From Pseudobutyrivibrio ruminis AD2017 (GTDB taxonomy: Bacteria; Bacillota; Clostridia; Lachnospirales; Lachnospiraceae), in contig NZ_KE384162.1 in NCBI RefSeq assembly GCF_000424305.1, forward strand, positions 62,001 through 126,000: a DNA stretch of 64,000 nt. Direction: 5' to 3'. The position numbers and the translations under genes are program-made. The notes under the pieces were generated by a model. It saw only the letters and a list, made by a program, of their open reading frames with translations. It searched no databases and was not told the origin of the DNA. Shown piece after piece: positions 1 to 9,343 of the stretch (positions are counted from its first letter, which is position 1; each line of letters opens with the position of its first letter).

Positions 1-2
1 AA

Positions 3-71
3 ATCGTAGACGACTTCGCCACCATCCACGTGGCCGAGGGCTACCTAATCGTATGCGAGTCTAGAGATTAA
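3..71 (+). CDS. 3' end of an unidentified gene
   Basis: An open frame enters from the left edge and stops at the TAA at 69-71, giving a 22-residue C-terminus that ends LIVCESRD. The stop sits directly against a strong terminator, which supports this frame. The codons are GC-rich (GAC, GCC, GTG, GAG, GGC), unlike the AT-rich use in the rest of the window. That fits either a highly expressed gene or one of different origin. The fragment is too short to name. Confidence 0.5.
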   Translation: MVDDFATIHVAEGYLIVCESRD

Positions 72-109
72 AAAAACACTATGTAGGTTTTATGCTACAT
101 AGTGTTTTT
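72..109. terminator. Bidirectional terminator between unknown gene and argG
   Basis: A perfect 15-bp inverted repeat (72-86 with 95-109) has an 8-nt loop, with an A-run on the left and a T-run on the right. It therefore works as an intrinsic terminator in both directions. It serves the gene ending at 71 and the argG transcript arriving from the right, whose stop is at 113-115. Confidence 0.9.
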
Positions 110-112
110 ATT

Positions 113-1327
113 TTACTTATTTTCCTGAAGCTTGAGGGCACGAACCTTTAGTGGGAGGCCCCAGAGTGTGATGAAGCCTTCTGCGTCGTGGTGGTCGTAA
201 AGGTCACCAGTTGTGAAGGATGCAAGTGACTCTGAGTAGAGTGAGTATGGTGAAGTAGTGCCTGCTTTGATGATGTTGCCCTTGTAAAGCTTGATTTTTA
301 CTTCTCCAGTAACGTATTCCTGGGTTGATTTTACGAAGGCCTGGATAGCATCACAAAGTGGTGTGAACCATTTGCCTTCATAGCAAACCTGTGCAAGCTT
401 AGCACCCATTTCTTTCTTAACCTCTAATGTCGCGCGGTCGAGGATAAGCTCTTCAAGCTGTTCGTGAGCTTCCATAAGAATAGTTCCGCCTGGTGTTTCG
501 TACACGCCACGTGACTTCATACCAACAACACGGTTTTCTACAATGTCTATGATGCCGATTCCGTTGCGGCCACCAATAACATTAAGCTCTTTGATAATAT
601 CACTTACCTTCATTTTCTTTCCGTTTACAGATGTAGGAACACCCTTTTCAAAAGTGAGTGTAACATATTCAGGTGTTTCAGGAGCTTTCTCTGGTGGAGT
701 AGTAAGTACAAGAAGGTGATCGTAGTTTGGCTCCACAGCTGGGTCTTCAAGCTCAAGTCCCTCGTGGCTGATGTGCCATAAGTTTCTGTCACGGCTGTAG
801 GACTGGTCTGCAGAAAATGGTAAGTCAATGCCATGAGCCTTGCAGTAGTCAATCTCATCCTGACGTGACTGAAGAGTCCACTTGTCACTACGCCATGCAG
901 CAATAATCTTAATATCTGGAGCAAGTGCTTTGATACCAAGTTCGAAACGAATCTGGTCGTTTCCTTTACCTGTAGCACCATGGCAGATTGCAGTGGCGCC
1001 TTCTTTTCGGGCAATCTCTACAAGCTTTGCTGCAATACCAGGTCTAGCCATTGCAGTACCAAGTAAGTATTTGTTTTCGTAAACAGCTCCTGCCTGTACA
1101 CATGGAACGATGTAGTTATCACAGAAATCATCAACAATATCTTCAATATAAAGCTTTGATGCTCCCGAAAGCTTAGCTCGTTCTTCAAGTCCGTCCAGTT
1201 CGTCGCCCTGACCGCAATCAATACAGCAGCAGATAACTTCATAATTGTAGTTTTCCTTGAGCCATGGAATGATGGCTGTTGTGTCGAGTCCGCCTGAATA
1301 AGCTAAAATTACTTTTTCTTGTGCCAT
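113..1327 (-). CDS. argG: Argininosuccinate synthase
   Basis: Joins citrulline and aspartate using ATP to form argininosuccinate, the penultimate step of arginine synthesis, in the cytoplasm. The 404-residue length is normal for the family. The N-terminus carries the ATP-pyrophosphatase motif YSGGLDTT (about residues 10-17), and the family blocks [10 protein letters not shown] and SYSRDRNLW follow. The start at 1327 is preceded by an AGGAG ribosome site. The gene is transcribed away from argC, with a shared intergenic region holding ArgR-box-like sequences, so coordinated repression by arginine is likely. The partner enzyme argH is about 39 kb away in this window. Confidence 0.97.
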   Translation of the reverse strand: MAQEKVILAYSGGLDTTAIIPWLKENYNYEVICCCIDCGQGDELDGLEERAKLSGASKLYIEDIVDDFCDNYIVPCVQAGAVYENKYLLGTAMARPGIAAKLVEIARKEGATAICHGATGKGNDQIRFELGIKALAPDIKIIAAWRSDKWTLQSRQDEIDYCKAHGIDLPFSADQSYSRDRNLWHISHEGLELEDPAVEPNYDHLLVLTTPPEKAPETPEYVTLTFEKGVPTSVNGKKMKVSDIIKELNVIGGRNGIGIIDIVENRVVGMKSRGVYETPGGTILMEAHEQLEELILDRATLEVKKEMGAKLAQVCYEGKWFTPLCDAIQAFVKSTQEYVTGEVKIKLYKGNIIKAGTTSPYSLYSESLASFTTGDLYDHHDAEGFITLWGLPLKVRALKLQENK

Positions 1328-1392
1328 TTTTTATCTCCTTTATTTATGTTTTATAAAAATCTCCCTGTAAGCCTTTCGACTTGTTGATACAT

Positions 1393-1421
1393 ACTTTACT
1401 ACATTAAAGTTTGAAATTCAA
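1393..1421 (-). promoter_or_regulatory. Candidate sigma-A promoter of argG
   Basis: On the minus strand TTGAAT (1416-1421) and TAAAGT (1393-1398) are separated by 17 bp, and they lie 66 bp upstream of the argG start. Spacing is ideal and both hexamers are imperfect. Confidence 0.45.
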
Positions 1422-1441
1422 GTGCAAATATATGCAAAATA

Positions 1442-1532
1442 TATGCATAAAAATGATATTTGTTAAAATTGACATCGATTTACATGGAATCACGGTGTAT
1501 ATTTATGCAAATTTAATTTATAAAATTGCGTT
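1442..1532. promoter_or_regulatory. argG/argC intergenic control region with candidate ARG boxes
   Basis: The 1442-1459 stretch matches about 13 of 18 positions of the Bacillus ARG-box consensus, and 1515-1532 matches about 12 of 18. Both lie between the divergent argG and argC genes. A TTGACA at 1469-1474 and a TTTACA at 1479-1484 offer -35 sequences for argC, but neither has a convincing -10 at 17 bp. An ArgR-type repressor is encoded at 32501-32956. ArgR binding here is an inference from motif resemblance. Confidence 0.45.
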
Positions 1533-1533
1533 G

Positions 1534-1559
1534 CAACACTTTACTTCGTGAAAGTGTTG
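1534..1559 (+). promoter_or_regulatory. argC leader hairpin
   Basis: CAACACTTT (1534-1542) pairs perfectly with AAAGTGTTG (1551-1559), and the stem can be extended by two pairs across a bulged G. It has no T-run, so it is not a terminator. It lies 30 bp before the argC ribosome site and may stabilise the mRNA or act as a protein site. Confidence 0.5.
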
Positions 1560-1603
1560 TACTACAATTTACTCATGACATTTCATTTGGAGGACAATTC
1601 GCT

Positions 1604-2656
1604 ATGATTAAAGTTGGAATTATTGGAGCGACTGGATACGCTGGAGCGGAAATTGTAAGACTACTTTATAGTCATCCAGAAGCTGAGATAGTGTGGTACG
1701 GTTCTAAATCTTATGTAGATGAAAGATTTGCTTCTATATACAAGAACATGTTTACACTTGTTGAAGATAAGTGTTTGGACGATAACATTTTAGAGCTTTC
1801 TAAACAGGTTGATGTGATTTTCGCAGCAACACCACAGGGATATTTGGCAGGGGTTCTTACTGAAGAAATACTGAATAATTGCAAGGTTATTGATTTGTCA
1901 GCGGACTATCGTATAAAGGATGTTTCAACATATGAAAAGTGGTATGGCATCAAGCATATGAGTCCACAGTTTATAGATGAAGCAGTCTATGGACTTTGCG
2001 AAATAAACAGAGACAAAGAAAAGGGCGCAAGACTTATTGCAAATCCTGGCTGCTACACAACCTGTTCAATACTTACAGCATATCCACTTGTTAAGGCAGG
2101 TTTAATTGATCCAGCTACTTTAATCATCGATGCAAAATCTGGAACAAGCGGTGCAGGAAGAGGAGCAAAGCTTCCTAATTTGTATTGCGAAGTTAATGAA
2201 AGCATAAAAGCTTACGGAGTTGCATCACATAGACATACTCCAGAAATAGAAGAGCAGTTAGGCTACGCTTGTGGTAAGGAGATATTGATAAATTTCACAC
2301 CACATCTGGTTCCAATGAATAGAGGAATCCTTGTTACAGAATATGCATCTCTTGTTAATAAGAATGGCAAGCTTCCTACAAAAGAGGATGTGATGCAGGC
2401 ATATCACGATATGTATGATGATGAATTTTTCGTAAGAGTTTTAGATTATGGCGAGTGCCCAGAGACCAAATGGGTTGAGGGAAGCAATTTTGTAGATGTT
2501 AGTTGCAAGATTGATGAACGAACTGGTCGAATCATTATGATGGGTGCTTTAGATAATTTAGTTAAGGGTGCTGCAGGCCAGGCAGTTCAAAACATGAATA
2601 TACTGTTTGATTTAGATGAAAAAACAGGACTTGATTTTGCACCAATGTTTCCATAA
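1604..2656 (+). CDS. argC: N-acetyl-gamma-glutamyl-phosphate reductase
   Basis: NADPH-dependent reduction of N-acetylglutamyl phosphate to the semialdehyde, third step of arginine (ornithine) synthesis. The protein begins MIKVGIIGATGYAGAE, a Rossmann nucleotide-binding start. The catalytic-cysteine block NPGCYTT sits near residue 145. I chose the ATG at 1604 because it follows GGAGG (1589-1593) and gives the usual 350-residue length. An upstream in-frame start at 1526 would add 26 residues that run through the leader hairpin. It is first in the argC-GNAT-argJ-argB-argD operon. Confidence 0.96.
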   Translation: MIKVGIIGATGYAGAEIVRLLYSHPEAEIVWYGSKSYVDERFASIYKNMFTLVEDKCLDDNILELSKQVDVIFAATPQGYLAGVLTEEILNNCKVIDLSADYRIKDVSTYEKWYGIKHMSPQFIDEAVYGLCEINRDKEKGARLIANPGCYTTCSILTAYPLVKAGLIDPATLIIDAKSGTSGAGRGAKLPNLYCEVNESIKAYGVASHRHTPEIEEQLGYACGKEILINFTPHLVPMNRGILVTEYASLVNKNGKLPTKEDVMQAYHDMYDDEFFVRVLDYGECPETKWVEGSNFVDVSCKIDERTGRIIMMGALDNLVKGAAGQAVQNMNILFDLDEKTGLDFAPMFP

Positions 2657-2680
2657 AACGGCAATTAGGAGGGACCTAAT

Positions 2681-3181
2681 ATGATTACAAAAGATTCTTT
2701 TAACGTAACTTTAGATTTAGGAGTCCATATGGATTTTACAATCAGAACTATGGATATCAGCGATTATGATGAGGTCTATGATTTATGGACTACCATTCAT
2801 GGATTTGCAATGCGAAGCATTGATGATTCTAAGGAAGGTGTAAAACGTTTCTTAGACAGAAATCCAGGGCTTTCTGTTGTTGCAGTTGCGGACGGCAAAA
2901 TCGTCGGAAGCATTTTAGTGGGACATGATGGAAGACACGGCTGCTTTTATCATGTATGTGTTCACGAAAATTATCGTAAAAACGGAATCGGCAGGGCTAT
3001 GGCTACATCTGCTATGGTACGACTTAAATCTGAAGGAATCACAAAGATTCAACTGGTTGCCTTTACTGACAATCAACTTGGAAATAGTTTTTGGCAGGCA
3101 GAACAGTGGGTAGAACGAAAGGATTTGAATGTATACGATTTTACCCTGAACGATGAAAATATAATAGCATTTAATAAATAG
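2681..3181 (+). CDS. GNAT-family N-acetyltransferase in the arg operon
   Basis: A 166-residue single-domain GNAT acetyltransferase. The acetyl-CoA-binding motif A is visible as YRKNGIGRAM (about residues 104-113), with conserved VAVADGKIVGSI and YHVCVHENYR strands. It resembles small YpeA-like enzymes. The start at 2681 follows TTAGGAGGG; a second start at 2729 (MDFTIRTMDI, 150 residues) also has an AGGAG and better matches the family N-terminus. It lies 24 bp after argC and 9 bp before argJ. Its place in the operon suggests acetylation of glutamate or another arginine-related amine, but the sequence does not show the substrate. Confidence 0.85.
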   Translation: MITKDSFNVTLDLGVHMDFTIRTMDISDYDEVYDLWTTIHGFAMRSIDDSKEGVKRFLDRNPGLSVVAVADGKIVGSILVGHDGRHGCFYHVCVHENYRKNGIGRAMATSAMVRLKSEGITKIQLVAFTDNQLGNSFWQAEQWVERKDLNVYDFTLNDENIIAFNK

Positions 3182-3190
3182 GAGCAGATT

Positions 3191-4414
3191 ATGAAGGAGA
3201 TTAATGGTGGAATAACAGCAGCATCGGGGTTTAAGGCAGCAAGCCATGCAGCTGGGATTAAATATCAGGGACGTACTGATATGGCAATGGTTTATTCTGA
3301 GGTGCCATGTGTATGTGCAGGAACCTTTACCAGTAATGTGGTTAAGGCAGCTTGTGTGCAGTGGGACATGAATATTGTAAAATCAGGCAAAAATATGCAG
3401 ACGGTGGTTATCAATTCTGGAATCGCAAATGCCTGCACTGGCAAGGAAGGCTTTGATGCCTGTGAGGCAACAGCAAAAGGTGTAGAGGAAGCACTTAACA
3501 TACCATTTGATACTGTTGCAGTTGCATCTACTGGTGTAATCGGCATGCAGCTTCCAGTGGACAAGCTGGTGGATGGTGTAAAGGCAATGGCACCAAAGCT
3601 TGATGAAAGCATAGCAGCAGGCAGCGATGCTTCAAAGGCTATTATGACTACAGATACTGTTAATAAAGAAATTGCTGTAGAGTTTGAAATCGGTGGCAAG
3701 ATGGTTCATTTAGGTGGAATGAGCAAGGGCTCAGGCATGATTCATCCTAATATGTGTACTATGCTTGCTTTCTTAGGAACAGATTTATCAATCGAAAAAT
3801 CTCTTTTGCAGGAAGCGGTTAGCGAAGTGGTGGCAGACACCTTCAATATGATAACAGTAGATGGTGACACTTCTACAAATGATACTTTGCTTTGCATGGC
3901 TAATGGCTTGGCAGAAAACAAAAAGATTACTGAAAAGGACGCAGCTTACAATACTTTTAAGGAAGCCTTGTCCTTTGTATGCGAAACTCTTGCAAAGAAG
4001 ATGGCTGCTGACGGCGAAGGTGCAAGCAAGCTGTTTGAAGCTACTATCGTAAATGCGAAGTCAAAGGAAGATGCGAAAACCTTGGCAAGAGCTATTGTAG
4101 GTTCAAATCTTTCAAAGGCAGCAATCTTTGGATGTGATGCTAACTTTGGTAGATTTTTATGTGCTATGGGTTATTCTGGTGCTGATTTCAACCAGGAGGA
4201 TGTGGAGCTTTTCTTTAAGAGTGTTAATGGCACATTAAAGGTTTTTGACAAGGGTACACCTATAGTATTTGACGAGGATGAAGCTCTTAAGATTATGAAG
4301 GCAGATACAGTTACAGTTTATGTAGATATGCATGAAGGCAGGGCTTCTGCTACAGCATGGGGATGTGACTTAACTTATGATTACGTAAAGATTAACGCTG
4401 ATTATCGCAGCTAA
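3191..4414 (+). CDS. argJ: Bifunctional glutamate N-acetyltransferase / ornithine acetyltransferase
   Basis: Moves the acetyl group from N-acetylornithine to glutamate, recycling it, and can also acetylate glutamate from acetyl-CoA. The 407-residue length is typical. The self-cleavage region is present as [18 protein letters not shown] (about residues 178-195), with the nucleophilic Thr before Met-Leu; most homologues have Ala-Thr here and this one has Cys-Thr. The precursor is expected to split into alpha and beta chains at that Thr. It lies 9 bp after the GNAT gene and 13 bp before argB. Confidence 0.96.
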   Translation: MKEINGGITAASGFKAASHAAGIKYQGRTDMAMVYSEVPCVCAGTFTSNVVKAACVQWDMNIVKSGKNMQTVVINSGIANACTGKEGFDACEATAKGVEEALNIPFDTVAVASTGVIGMQLPVDKLVDGVKAMAPKLDESIAAGSDASKAIMTTDTVNKEIAVEFEIGGKMVHLGGMSKGSGMIHPNMCTMLAFLGTDLSIEKSLLQEAVSEVVADTFNMITVDGDTSTNDTLLCMANGLAENKKITEKDAAYNTFKEALSFVCETLAKKMAADGEGASKLFEATIVNAKSKEDAKTLARAIVGSNLSKAAIFGCDANFGRFLCAMGYSGADFNQEDVELFFKSVNGTLKVFDKGTPIVFDEDEALKIMKADTVTVYVDMHEGRASATAWGCDLTYDYVKINADYRS

Positions 4415-4427
4415 CAGGGAGGATGGT

Positions 4428-5336
4428 ATGGACGTAAGTATGCAAAAGGTAATGGATAAGGCAATGGACAAAGCTGAGGTTTTGATTGAGGCTTTGCCTT
4501 ATATTCAAAGATTTAATCGCAAGATTATCGTTGTAAAATACGGTGGAAGTGCAATGGTGGATGAGGAGCTGAAAAAGCAGGTTATCCAGGATGTTACACT
4601 TCTAAAGCTGGTTGGCTTCAAGCCTATCATTGTTCATGGTGGCGGCAAGGAGATTTCTAAGTGGGTTGAAAAAACTGGCATGACACCAGAATTTGTAAAC
4701 GGTCTTAGAAAAACAGATGAGCCTACCATGGAAATTGCTGAAATGGTGCTAAACAAGGTTAATAAGTCTCTTGTTCAAAATGTGCAGTCCCTTGGTGTAA
4801 ATGCTATTGGCATTTCTGGAAAGGACGGCGGGCTTTTAAAGGTTGAAAAGAAGCTATCTGATGGAAAGGACATTGGCTTTGTTGGAGAAATAATAGAGGT
4901 TAATCCTAAGATTATAATGGATTTGCTTGAAAAGGATTTCCTACCAATCGTTTGTCCAATCGGTATGGACGAAAATTTCGTAACCTACAATATCAATGCT
5001 GATGATGCAGCCTGCGCCATTGCAAAAGCAGTTAACGCTGAAAAGCTGGCTTTCCTTACTGATATCGAGGGAGTTTATAAGGACAAGGATGATCCTGATA
5101 CATTAATTTCGCAGCTTTCAGTGGAAGAGGCTAAGGCTTTAATTGGAGATGGATTTATCGGTGGTGGCATGCTTCCTAAATTAAATAATTGTATTGAGGC
5201 AATTGAACAGGGCGTTTCAAGAGTCCATATTTTGGATGGCAGAATTGCACACTGCTTACTTCTTGAAATCTTTACAAACAAAGGTATTGGAACAGCAATC
5301 ATAGGAGACAAGGATACGAGGTATTACAATGAATAA
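4428..5336 (+). CDS. argB: Acetylglutamate kinase
   Basis: Phosphorylates N-acetylglutamate with ATP, second step of the cyclic arginine pathway. The amino-acid-kinase fold is shown by VVKYGGSAM (about residues 36-44), [10 protein letters not shown] and, near the C-terminus, [11 protein letters not shown]. The 302-residue length fits the family. The gene overlaps argD by 8 bp, which indicates translational coupling. In many bacteria this enzyme is the arginine-feedback target; nothing here shows directly whether this copy is inhibited. Confidence 0.96.
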   Translation: MDVSMQKVMDKAMDKAEVLIEALPYIQRFNRKIIVVKYGGSAMVDEELKKQVIQDVTLLKLVGFKPIIVHGGGKEISKWVEKTGMTPEFVNGLRKTDEPTMEIAEMVLNKVNKSLVQNVQSLGVNAIGISGKDGGLLKVEKKLSDGKDIGFVGEIIEVNPKIIMDLLEKDFLPIVCPIGMDENFVTYNINADDAACAIAKAVNAEKLAFLTDIEGVYKDKDDPDTLISQLSVEEAKALIGDGFIGGGMLPKLNNCIEAIEQGVSRVHILDGRIAHCLLLEIFTNKGIGTAIIGDKDTRYYNE

Positions 5337-6528
5337 AAAGCAGATGATAGAGCAGGCCGAGGAAAGCTTGTTTCATGTATACAATAGATTCCCAGTAGTT
5401 TTTGACTATGGAAAGGGAGTACATCTATATGACGAATTGGATGAAGAATATTTGGATTTCGCATCGGGCATTGGTGTAATGGCATTTGGATATGGCAATG
5501 AAGATTATGAGAATGCATTGATCACTCAGCTAAAAAGAATTACTCATACATCTAATCTTTATTATCATCAGCCTATGATAGAGGCAGCAGAAAAACTATG
5601 TAAGGCATCACAGATGGATAAGGTGTTTTTTACAAATTCTGGTGCCGAGGCAATAGAAGGTGCATTAAAGACAGCAAAAAAATATGCATATAACAAAAAA
5701 GGCCCAGGGGATTATGAGATTATCGCTATGGAAAATTCCTTCCATGGACGTACAATTGGTTCTTTATCAGTTACAGGAACAGAGCATTATAGGGAGCCAT
5801 TTTATCCACTGATGTCTGGAGTCAAATTTGCAACCTTCAATGATTTTGGAAGCATACTTGCTAATCTTTCAGATAATACCTGCGCCATAATCATGGAGAC
5901 TGTTCAGGGAGAGGGTGGTCTATATCCAGCAGAACAGGATTTTATCTCAAAGGTAAGGGAGCTTTGCGATGATGAAGGAATCCTTCTAATTCTTGACGAG
6001 GTTCAGTGCGGAATGGGAAGAACAGGAAGCATGTACGCATATCAGCAGTACGGTATTAAGCCAGATATTCTTACTACTGCTAAGGCTTTAGGAAACGGAG
6101 TGCCTGTTGGCGCGTTTGCTGTTACTAAAGAAGTGGCCGAAAATTCCTTAGTCCCAGGAGACCACGGAACAACTTATGGCGGCAATCCTCTTTGTACCGC
6201 AGCTGTTTCGCAGGTGTTTGATATGTTTGAGGACTATAAGATAATAGATCATGTTAATGAAATCACACCTTATTTTTCAAATGCATTGGATAAGCTGGTG
6301 GAAAAATATGATTTTGTTACTGGCAAAAGAGGCTTAGGCTTGATGCAGGGACTGGTTCTTACGATTCCTGTGAAGGATGTTGTGACAAAAGCATTGTTAG
6401 AACAGCACTTGGTAGTTTTGTCTGCAGGTTCTGATGTCCTTAGATTACTTCCACCACTTGTAATCACCAAGAAGGATGTAGATGAGTTTATGGAAAAAAT
6501 ACAAAAAGTACTTGACACATTTTTGTAA
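5329..6528 (+). CDS. argD: Acetylornithine aminotransferase
   Basis: PLP-dependent transamination of N-acetylglutamate semialdehyde with glutamate to give N-acetylornithine. This is a class III aminotransferase of 399 residues. The PLP-binding lysine lies in [15 protein letters not shown] (near residue 250), and the Asp of [13 protein letters not shown] contacts the cofactor ring. It is last in the operon and no terminator follows. A good promoter for the next operon lies inside its last 17 bases and just beyond. Confidence 0.96.
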   Translation: MNKKQMIEQAEESLFHVYNRFPVVFDYGKGVHLYDELDEEYLDFASGIGVMAFGYGNEDYENALITQLKRITHTSNLYYHQPMIEAAEKLCKASQMDKVFFTNSGAEAIEGALKTAKKYAYNKKGPGDYEIIAMENSFHGRTIGSLSVTGTEHYREPFYPLMSGVKFATFNDFGSILANLSDNTCAIIMETVQGEGGLYPAEQDFISKVRELCDDEGILLILDEVQCGMGRTGSMYAYQQYGIKPDILTTAKALGNGVPVGAFAVTKEVAENSLVPGDHGTTYGGNPLCTAAVSQVFDMFEDYKIIDHVNEITPYFSNALDKLVEKYDFVTGKRGLGLMQGLVLTIPVKDVVTKALLEQHLVVLSAGSDVLRLLPPLVITKKDVDEFMEKIQKVLDTFL

Positions 6529-6540
6529 AACTCTTGTAAT
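6512..6540 (+). promoter_or_regulatory. Sigma-A promoter for the comEA-like operon
   Basis: TTGACA (6512-6517) and TGTAAT (6535-6540) are separated by exactly 17 bp. The -35 lies inside the end of argD, so the com operon can be transcribed independently of the arg operon. Confidence 0.75.
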
Positions 6541-6609
6541 ATATAAAAAAATTCGCTACAATAAGCAAGACGATATTGGAATCTCCTGGGTATTTTGAAA
6601 GGAGATTTA

Positions 6610-7179
6610 ATGAAAAAACTATTCTGTGTTGCTTGTTGTAGCATTTTTTTATTCGCAGGCTGCGGCAAAGCATCATATTTTCAATCAACTGAGCTTGTGG
6701 AAGCTAAAGAAGAAGCCGACGAAAACAAGGTAGTGGAGGATTTAGTTCCATCTACAATCTACGTTCAGGTGGCTGGGGCTGTTGTTAAGCCTGATGTCTA
6801 CGAACTTCCAGAAGGCTCCAGAGTCTATGCAGCAATAGAAGCTGCAGGTGGTTTACGTGATGAAGCTGATGACAGTGACATTAATCAAGCGGCACTTTTA
6901 GAAGATGGTCAAAAGCTGTACATTTATACTGAAGAGGAAGTTGTAAAAATCAAGCAACAGGAAGAACAGTCAAATGAAACAGATGATGGTCTTGTAAATA
7001 TTAATACAGCCACCGCTACAGAGCTTATGGCTTTGCCAGGTATTGGCCAGTCAAAAGCTAATCAGATTATTGCATATCGCGATGCTAACGGTTCATTTTC
7101 ATCTATTGAGGATATTAAAAACGTTACAGGCATCGGAGATGGCATTTTCAATCAAATTAATTCATTTATCAAAATTTAA
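6610..7179 (+). CDS. comEA: ComEA-like DNA-binding lipoprotein (SLBB + helix-hairpin-helix)
   Basis: A 189-residue exported protein. The N-terminus is a lipoprotein signal ending LFAGC (Cys at about 18). An SLBB-like segment follows (IYVQVAGAVVKPDVYELPEG), then an acidic linker and a C-terminal helix-hairpin-helix pair (ELMALPGIGQSKANQIIAYR and IKNVTGIGDGIFNQI). This is the ComEA layout: it binds incoming double-stranded DNA outside the membrane. ComEA of Bacillus uses a membrane helix, whereas this one looks lipid-anchored. The ATG at 6610 follows AAAGGAG. comEC is four genes downstream. Confidence 0.88.
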   Translation: MKKLFCVACCSIFLFAGCGKASYFQSTELVEAKEEADENKVVEDLVPSTIYVQVAGAVVKPDVYELPEGSRVYAAIEAAGGLRDEADDSDINQAALLEDGQKLYIYTEEEVVKIKQQEEQSNETDDGLVNINTATATELMALPGIGQSKANQIIAYRDANGSFSSIEDIKNVTGIGDGIFNQINSFIKI

Positions 7180-7199
7180 GAATGGTATAGAGGAAAGAA

Positions 7200-7895
7200 A
7201 TGGCTAAGAAGGTATTAGTTGTAGACGATGAAAAACTCATAGTAAAGGGAATTAGATTTTCTTTAGAGCAGGATGGTATGGAAGTAGATTGTGCCTATGA
7301 TGGTCAGGAGGCCTTAGATCTTGCAACAGCAAATCATTATGACATGATTTTACTAGACGTTATGCTGCCAAAGCTTGATGGGTTTGAAGTTTGTCAAAGC
7401 ATCAGAGAATTTTCTACAGTTCCTATTGTCATGCTTACAGCAAAGGGCGATGACATGGATAAGATTTTAGGATTGGAATACGGTGCTGATGATTATATTA
7501 CTAAGCCTTTCAACATTTTAGAGGTTAAAGCCAGAATAAAGGCTATTATGCGTAGAGCCGCAATAGGACAGCCAGTAGCTCCTCAGCATACAGAAGAAAA
7601 TATTATAGAGAATGGTGATTTAGTTTTAGATAAGAGCAATCGTAGACTTACTATCCTTGGAGAAGAATACAACCTTACTTCAAAGGAATTTGATATGCTT
7701 CTTCTTTTAGTTACAAATCCTAAGAAGGTGTTCTCTCGTGAGGACTTGCTTCATAAGATTTGGGGAGAGGATTATCCTGGAGATGAAAGAACAGTTGATG
7801 TTCATGTTAGAAGACTCAGAGAAAAAATTGAGCCTAATCCAAAGGAACCAAAGTACGTTCGTACTAAATGGGGCGTTGGATATTACTATATGTAA
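7200..7895 (+). CDS. OmpR/PhoB-family response regulator
   Basis: A 231-residue regulator. The receiver domain (1-120) begins KKVLVVDDEK, has the phospho-acceptor Asp in MILLDVMLPKLDG (about residue 53) and the conserved Lys in ITKPFN. A winged-helix domain (about 135-231) ends RTKWGVGYYYM. It precedes its kinase by 11 bp, so the two form a two-component pair. Position between comEA and comEC suggests control of competence or envelope genes; the target genes cannot be read from the sequence. Confidence 0.95.
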   Translation: MAKKVLVVDDEKLIVKGIRFSLEQDGMEVDCAYDGQEALDLATANHYDMILLDVMLPKLDGFEVCQSIREFSTVPIVMLTAKGDDMDKILGLEYGADDYITKPFNILEVKARIKAIMRRAAIGQPVAPQHTEENIIENGDLVLDKSNRRLTILGEEYNLTSKEFDMLLLLVTNPKKVFSREDLLHKIWGEDYPGDERTVDVHVRRLREKIEPNPKEPKYVRTKWGVGYYYM

Positions 7896-7906
7896 AGTGA
7901 GTTAAA

Positions 7907-9343
7907 ATGAAAAATAGATTAAGCTTAAGTTTTTTTCGCAGTATAGGTTTTAAGATTGCATTAATTATAATTCTCGTAGGCATCATACCATTTATGGTAT
8001 GTGTGCCTATTTCTTTGCGCGCATACGAATCTGTATCTATTCATACTGATGGTACAAATCTTATGGCACAAGCCATTTCCTATAACAATCAAATTGTAAC
8101 TAGTGGTTACGCTACAGGTGAAGATAATGAAGTGTTAGATAACGAATTTAAATCTGTTGCTGACAGTTATAATGGTAGAATTCTTATTATCAATTCCACA
8201 CTTAAAATCGTAAGAGATTCATTTATGGCTGATATTGGAAAGACGGTAATATGGGAAAATATTATCTATTCAATGCAGGGTGAATCCCTTTATTATTACG
8301 ACAAAGCCACTAATTATCTGATTGTGTCAGTGCCACTTGTTAATTCTGATGGAGAAATTGTTGGCGTTCTTGTAATGAATAAATCCATGGATTATTTAAC
8401 ACAGAATGAGGATTCCTTCATTTCCTATATGTTAATCGGAGCGGTAGTTATTTTTTCTCTTACAATAATAATTGCCGTAGTTGCTCAGATTTATTTTTCA
8501 AGACCTCTCAAGAAGATGTCAAATTCTTTGGATTCAATCATTAGAGAATATGATACCTTACTTCCAGAAGAATCATCTTTTGTTGAAATTGAAAACATTT
8601 CTTCTAAGTTTAACGAGGTTATTGGAAAGCTACATTCTATTGATGAATCCAGACAGGAGTTTGTTTCGAATGTGTCTCATGAATTAAAGACACCACTTAC
8701 TTCCATGAAGGTATTAGCAGATTCCCTTAATGGTTCTGAGGATGTGCCAATAGAAATGTATAAGGAATTTATGATGGACATTGGTGATGAAATCGATAGA
8801 GAAACCAAAATCATCAATGATCTTTTGAGTTTGGTTCGAATGGATAAGAGCGGTGCAGAGCTTAATGTTTCTGCGGTAAACATTAATGAGCTTATCGATC
8901 ATATCCTTAAAAGACTTAAGCCTATTGCTGAAAAAGCAGATGTACAGGTTGTTTACGAATCCTTCAGACCTGTTGTTGCTGAGGTAGATGAGGTTAAGTT
9001 TACACTTGTTATAACTAATCTTGTAGAGAATGCCATTAAATACAACAATCAGGGTGGCTGGGTGCATATTTCGCTGAATTCTGATCATCAATTCTTCTAT
9101 ATAAAGGTAGAGGATAATGGTCTTGGAATTCCAGAGGATTCTGTAGAGCATATATTTGAAAGATTCTATCGTGCGGATAAATCACATTCACGAGAAATAG
9201 GTGGAACAGGACTTGGACTTGCGATTACAAAGAGTTCAATTGCCATGCATAATGGTGAAATCAAGGTTCGTTCTACATTGGGAGAAGGCTCAACATTTGA
9301 TGTTAGAGTTCCTCTTAATTACATCAAGAAGGAGGTGCACTAA
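7907..9343 (+). CDS. Sensor histidine kinase, partner of the upstream regulator
   Basis: A 478-residue membrane kinase. TM1 is at about 15-37, an extracellular sensor of about 135 residues follows, and TM2 is at about 175-195, followed by a short HAMP-like linker. The HisKA box FVSNVSHELKTPLTSMK carries the phospho-accepting His258. The ATPase domain shows the N box (NLVENAIKYNN), VEDNGLGIP and GGTGLGLAI. It ends immediately before the GerMN lipoprotein with no spacer (stop at 9343, next start at 9344), so translation is probably coupled. Confidence 0.95.
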   Translation: MKNRLSLSFFRSIGFKIALIIILVGIIPFMVCVPISLRAYESVSIHTDGTNLMAQAISYNNQIVTSGYATGEDNEVLDNEFKSVADSYNGRILIINSTLKIVRDSFMADIGKTVIWENIIYSMQGESLYYYDKATNYLIVSVPLVNSDGEIVGVLVMNKSMDYLTQNEDSFISYMLIGAVVIFSLTIIIAVVAQIYFSRPLKKMSNSLDSIIREYDTLLPEESSFVEIENISSKFNEVIGKLHSIDESRQEFVSNVSHELKTPLTSMKVLADSLNGSEDVPIEMYKEFMMDIGDEIDRETKIINDLLSLVRMDKSGAELNVSAVNINELIDHILKRLKPIAEKADVQVVYESFRPVVAEVDEVKFTLVITNLVENAIKYNNQGGWVHISLNSDHQFFYIKVEDNGLGIPEDSVEHIFERFYRADKSHSREIGGTGLGLAITKSSIAMHNGEIKVRSTLGEGSTFDVRVPLNYIKKEVH

